Shown piece after piece: positions 61,109 through 64,000 of a DNA stretch of 64,000 nucleotides. Numbering within the stretch: position 1 is the first letter of the stretch; every line of letters begins with the position of its first letter. Both the position numbers and the translations under genes were made by a program. Origin of the DNA: VXNJ01 sp009840625. Lineage in GTDB: Bacteria > Chloroflexota > UBA11872 > VXNJ01. Location of the stretch: the NCBI GenBank assembly GCA_965207915.1, contig OZ242304.1, positions 2,108,001-2,172,000 of the forward strand, in the 5' to 3' direction. The notes below the pieces were generated by a model, which did no database searches, was not told where the DNA came from, and saw only the letters and a list, made by a program, of their open reading frames with translations.

Positions 61109-62065
61109 ATGAACATTAATTCGATCGACCGCTGGCGCGGCGCCGTCCTGGGACTTGCCTGCGGCGACGCTCTGGGTATGCCGTTTGAGTTCGCCGACCC
61201 CGTTCCCTCCGAACCGGTCACCGAAATGCTGCCCCACGAGCGATTGAGGTTCGGGCTAAGGAGAACCAGCGCCACGTCGGCGGACGAATCGATAAGCCTA
61301 CCCGCCGGTTCCTGGACGGACGACACATCGATGACTCTCTGCCTGGCCGAAAGCCTACTTGAGTGCGGCGGCGTAAACCTGCGCGATCAGATGTATCGAT
61401 ATTGGCGTTGGGGAAGGCAGGGCCACCTAACGCCAACCGGCGTCACCTTCGGCATGGGCCCGACGGTCAGGGTCGCCCTGGCGCGGTTCGATTCCGGCGA
61501 GGAGGTTTGGGGAGACAAGTCCGCGCTTACCAACGGGTCGCTGATGCGCGCCGCCGCCGCCCCGCTTTATTTCGGCTCCGGAGCACAGCTGCTGGACGCG
61601 GCTACCGAATGCTCCGAACCCACCCACCGCGATCCGATTTGCCGCGCGGCATGCCAGGTTTACGCGGCGCTAGTATCCGCCGCCCTTGGCGGAGCGCGGC
61701 GTGAGGATCTGCTGGCCGCCGGGGCCGGAAGTTCGGGCCTGGAACGCCCGTTGCCGGGGCGCTTGGAATCGATATTGGACGGGGGGCTTGCCCGGCGCGA
61801 TCGATCCCAAATCTCGGGCGCCAACGATGTCCAGTGCACGCTCGAAGCGGCGCTGTGGGCATTCGCCGGCACGGATGACTTCGAATCCGGTGCGGCCGCG
61901 GCCATATCCCTGGGAATGGACACCGACACAACCGCCTGCGTCTACGGCGCCCTGGCGGGCGCCCACTACGGAGTGGGCGGCATTCCGGAACGCTGGCTCG
62001 AAACTGTGCAGCAGCGGGACCTCTTGGAAGGGTTTGCCCGACGATTGCACGCGGCCGCGAACTAG
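61109..62065 (+). CDS. ADP-ribosylglycohydrolase family protein
   Basis: This 318-residue DraG/ARH-type hydrolase has WRGAVLGLACGDALGMPFEF at the N-terminus. The metal-binding SWTDDTSMTLCLAESL and a C-terminal SLGMDTDTTACVYGALAGAHYG supply the paired Asp ligands for two Mg ions. It removes ADP-ribose from proteins or small molecules; the partner transferase is not in view. The ATG at 61109 has AAGGGGA 9 bases upstream. It lies between two tRNA genes and overlaps the next convergent gene by 4 bp. Confidence 0.88.
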   Translation: MNINSIDRWRGAVLGLACGDALGMPFEFADPVPSEPVTEMLPHERLRFGLRRTSATSADESISLPAGSWTDDTSMTLCLAESLLECGGVNLRDQMYRYWRWGRQGHLTPTGVTFGMGPTVRVALARFDSGEEVWGDKSALTNGSLMRAAAAPLYFGSGAQLLDAATECSEPTHRDPICRAACQVYAALVSAALGGARREDLLAAGAGSSGLERPLPGRLESILDGGLARRDRSQISGANDVQCTLEAALWAFAGTDDFESGAAAAISLGMDTDTTACVYGALAGAHYGVGGIPERWLETVQQRDLLEGFARRLHAAAN

Positions 62066-62574
62066 TCCGGCTCAGAGCCGGAATCCGGGTCCTGCGACCC
62101 CCGCCCGCGAATGAAATGGACCTGAACTGGGGCTTCTCGCACGAAAAGCGCGCTAGCCAGGGTCGCCGCCAGCGAAGTCAACAACGCTGCCAGCAACGCG
62201 CTGCCGAATCCTCCTACGGTTACTCCGGGCACCACCTCGCTGGCCCACAGCAGCAGCACCGCTCCGAGAATGAAATGGAAGGCGCCGAAAGTGAGCACGA
62301 TCAAAAGACACGCCAGCGGCCCGAACAACAAATAGATCAGGGGCCGCAAGACGATGTTGACGGTGGCCAGGATCGCCGCGAACGCGATCAGCGTCGCAAG
62401 GTACTCGATCTGCCCGAACGGCGGCAGGCTTACGATTCCGGGCGCTACGGCCGACAGCAGCGCCAGCGCCAGTGCCAGGGCTACGATTTGAACCGCGAAG
62501 CGATGCGCGATCCGGTCCCAGGCGGGACGCGGTCGCGGCGGTTCGCCGTCGGTGGGCGGAGGCCAGATTTGCAT
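62062..62574 (-). CDS. Small membrane protein, YvlD/phage-holin-4 superfamily-like
   Basis: This 170-residue protein has a Pro-rich cytoplasmic N-terminus and four membrane segments. LRPLIYLLFGPLACLLIVLT matches the corresponding block of the 58732 gene (VRPLVFRLLGPVGCALTVLT), so the two are paralogues. The C-terminus is charged. I start at the ATG at 62574 because the longer frame runs into tRNA-Phe, which lies 10 bp upstream on the same strand; cotranscription with the tRNA is likely. Function unknown. Confidence 0.75.
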   Translation of the reverse strand: MQIWPPPTDGEPPRPRPAWDRIAHRFAVQIVALALALALLSAVAPGIVSLPPFGQIEYLATLIAFAAILATVNIVLRPLIYLLFGPLACLLIVLTFGAFHFILGAVLLLWASEVVPGVTVGGFGSALLAALLTSLAATLASALFVREAPVQVHFIRGRGSQDPDSGSEPD

Positions 62575-62584
62575 GTAGATTCGG

Positions 62585-62657
62585 TGCCGAGAGCCGGAAT
62601 TGAACCGGCGACACATGGATTTTCAGTCCACTGCTCTACCGACTGAGCTATCTCGGC
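62585..62657 (-). tRNA. tRNA-Phe (anticodon GAA)
   Basis: The minus-strand transcript runs from GCCGAGATAGCTCAG to TCTCGGC-A, 73 nt. The anticodon loop reads ACTGAAAAT with anticodon GAA, and the T arm is CCGGTTCAATTCCGG. CCA is not encoded (the next bases are CCG). Clear cloverleaf. Confidence 0.96.
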
Positions 62658-62703
62658 AAAAAGCGATCGATTGTACGGCGGGGCGGTAGTTCAAATTCGG
62701 AGA

Positions 62704-63150
62704 TCAATTGACGGCTTCCACCAATAGATCGAGCACTGCGCGGGCGACCGGCTGCAAATATGGCCTGGCCCCGTTGAAATGCTCTTCGAGTTCGGCGAAC
62801 GGCACCCAGCGACAGAGGTCGATATCTTCGGCAAAGTCGGGGACCAGCGGATCGGTCAGTTTGCCGCCGTATTCGAAAACCAGCCAGTGAACTTTCTTTA
62901 GCACCGGTTCTCCGCCGTAATAGGCCACGTAGCGCGTCTTGCAGAGCTTTGATCGCCGCTTAAGCAGTGCGGCTGCCAGCCCGGTTTCTTCACTTATCTC
63001 CCGCATCGCGCAGTCCTTGACCGCCTCCCCGCGGCGGCGTTTGCCCTTGGGCAAATCCCAGAGGCCGTGCTTGCGGATCAGCAAACCGTGGCCGTTGCAG
63101 AGCACGATCCCGCCGCACGCGGTCTTCTGGCGCAGCGGCCGTTCACTCAT
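62704..63150 (-). CDS. Nudix hydrolase
   Basis: This 148-residue Nudix protein contains the full box: GKRRRGEAVKDCAM then REISEETGL, fitting Gx5Ex7REUxEExGU. GLWDLPKGK before it and VHWLVFEY after it are typical of Ap4A/diphosphoinositol-type members. It cleaves a nucleoside diphosphate linked to another group; the substrate is not determinable. The ATG overlaps the stop of the small upstream ORF by 8 bp. Confidence 0.88.
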   Translation of the reverse strand: MSERPLRQKTACGGIVLCNGHGLLIRKHGLWDLPKGKRRRGEAVKDCAMREISEETGLAAALLKRRSKLCKTRYVAYYGGEPVLKKVHWLVFEYGGKLTDPLVPDFAEDIDLCRWVPFAELEEHFNGARPYLQPVARAVLDLLVEAVN

Positions 63151-63460
63151 GCATAAGGATCTGATTGAGAAGCTGGACCTGCTCGGGATTCGGGTTTTCG
63201 AATAGCACCCCGTCGGCGGTCGTGTTCCGCGACGGGCGCCGCCGCCTGGGGGAACTCAAGTTCTCCAAGCCGCGATCGCGATCCAGGTAGGCGATGCCCG
63301 CCATCAGGCAATGAATGGCGTTCAAGCGGGCTCGGCGCTTGTCGGCAAGCTCAGGTAATTCACTCCGCGCCGGGCGCCCCGGCGACCGAATGGCAGAGGG
63401 CCGGAGATCGAGTAATCCCCAATCCGCCGGGCCTAATCGCCGGCCATGGCCGGCTTCCAA
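63143..63460 (-). CDS. Small hypothetical protein coupled to Nudix gene
   Basis: I do not recognise this 105-residue frame. It is Arg-rich with no membrane segment. The C-terminal part FENPNPEQVQLLNQILMHE and LNAIHCLMAGIAYLDRDRG look protein-like rather than random, and the stop overlaps the Nudix ATG by 8 bp, an arrangement expected for coupled genes. The first 40 residues are less convincing and the start is uncertain. It could be spurious. Confidence 0.4.
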   Translation of the reverse strand: MEAGHGRRLGPADWGLLDLRPSAIRSPGRPARSELPELADKRRARLNAIHCLMAGIAYLDRDRGLENLSSPRRRRPSRNTTADGVLFENPNPEQVQLLNQILMHE

Positions 63461-63517
63461 GAAATCGGGACCGGGGCCGAATGGCGGGGTCGCGGTGCAA
63501 CCTAAGCCCCGTCGGCA

Positions 63518-63955
63518 TCACCCATCTTCTCCACAGATCACCATGTGCGAGCCGTCGGCGTTGGAATGGACTGGGTAAAGCGCTCCGTCGAGATCGAAAA
63601 GGAGTTTGTGGCCCGGTGTAATCACCTGGGCGTACGCGTAGCCTTCCTCCGGGCACCCCAGGCTGGCGTCGGGCCATTGAACCCTCTCGTAACTGAGGAG
63701 TCTGAAGGCTCCCTCGCCGACCTCTGCGGCCAACAATCGCCGCGCGGCAGCTTCGACTTCGGCGTCCGCGCCTTCGCCGTCCGCAACGGCTGGCGTTTCA
63801 TCTGGGCCCGCGGGAGCTCCGGATACGACCGCCGGCGTGTTCGCAGGGTTTTGCGGTGCCGGGTCTTCTCCGTATGCGTCGCAAGCCGCCGCGGCCGTCA
63901 ACGCAAGCACAGCGCCGAGCGTTAATAGCTTTCGCAACCTTGGGGAGATGAGCAT
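63518..63955 (-). CDS. Predicted secreted lipoprotein
   Basis: This 145-residue protein has an N-terminal signal peptide with basic LISPRLRKLL, a hydrophobic stretch, and a lipobox ending ALTAAAAC with the lipid Cys at residue 25. A low-complexity Ala/Pro/Glu linker follows. The globular C-terminus contains WPDASLGCPEEGYAYAQVIT, a pattern seen in small exported proteins with a Cys pair (the second in MVICGEDG) that may form a disulfide. Function unknown. Confidence 0.75.
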   Translation of the reverse strand: MLISPRLRKLLTLGAVLALTAAAACDAYGEDPAPQNPANTPAVVSGAPAGPDETPAVADGEGADAEVEAAARRLLAAEVGEGAFRLLSYERVQWPDASLGCPEEGYAYAQVITPGHKLLFDLDGALYPVHSNADGSHMVICGEDG

Positions 63956-64000
63956 TCGCAGTCAGATCCCCCCGGAAATTACGCCTGGGAAGCTGGCGTT

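Overview
This window is a stretch of high-GC bacterial chromosome. It is densely packed, with many 1-bp and 4-bp stop/start overlaps and frequent GTG and TTG starts. No insertion sequence, phage block or CRISPR array is visible. The gene set is futalosine-route menaquinone synthesis, a division and cell-wall (dcw) cluster, DnaE, enolase, citrate synthase, and many catabolic oxidoreductases (Gfo/Idh/MocA, aldo-keto reductase, PhyH, enolase superfamily, sulfatase). Together with LarB/LarC this suggests a free-living or host-associated Chloroflexota-like heterotroph. That placement is an inference from gene content only.

Layout. 1-3476: mqnE(partial)-mqnA-mqnC-mqnD operon. 3641-9466: catabolic genes (PhyH dioxygenase, amidase, Gfo/Idh dehydrogenase, two tandem near-identical-length aldo/keto reductases). 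9463-14973: a five-gene signalling cassette transcribed leftward: STAS antagonist, response regulator/PP2C phosphatase, RsbW-like kinase, membrane-anchored substrate-binding protein, histidine kinase. 15128-25596: metabolic genes, including a formylglycine-generating enzyme facing a type I sulfatase, an enolase-superfamily dehydratase, a FIST sensor protein, a glutaredoxin-like protein and ilvD. 25972-28468: namZ-like muramidase and hisS.

28540-41023: a leftward dcw cluster in the order mraZ-rsmH-ftsL-ftsI-ftsW-murG-murC-murB-ftsQ-ftsA-ftsZ-yggS-yggT. It lacks mraY, murD, murE and murF. A three-repeat, 10-bp-period array that looks like a MraZ operator lies upstream of mraZ, and a strong hairpin separates mraZ from rsmH. 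41206-47199: RNase H, citrate synthase, an MFS exporter, a Gfo/Idh protein with an apparent ATC start, and a CoA-transferase pair whose B subunit lacks the catalytic Glu. 47229-50910: eno-larB-larC plus a membrane-anchored beta-rich protein. 51050-53778: sugar kinase and MFS transporter. 54149-60893: dnaE, a beta-hydroxyacid dehydrogenase, a small membrane protein and a DEDDh exonuclease/GIY-YIG fusion. 60953-63955: tRNA-Cys, ADP-ribosylglycohydrolase, a second small membrane protein, tRNA-Phe, a Nudix hydrolase, a small unknown ORF and a lipoprotein.

How the genes fit together: the mqn operon supplies quinone, the catabolic genes feed central metabolism (gltA, eno), and the dcw cluster carries most of septation and part of peptidoglycan precursor synthesis. 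The signalling cassette appears to couple an extracellular ligand to a partner switch that controls an unseen sigma factor or other target.
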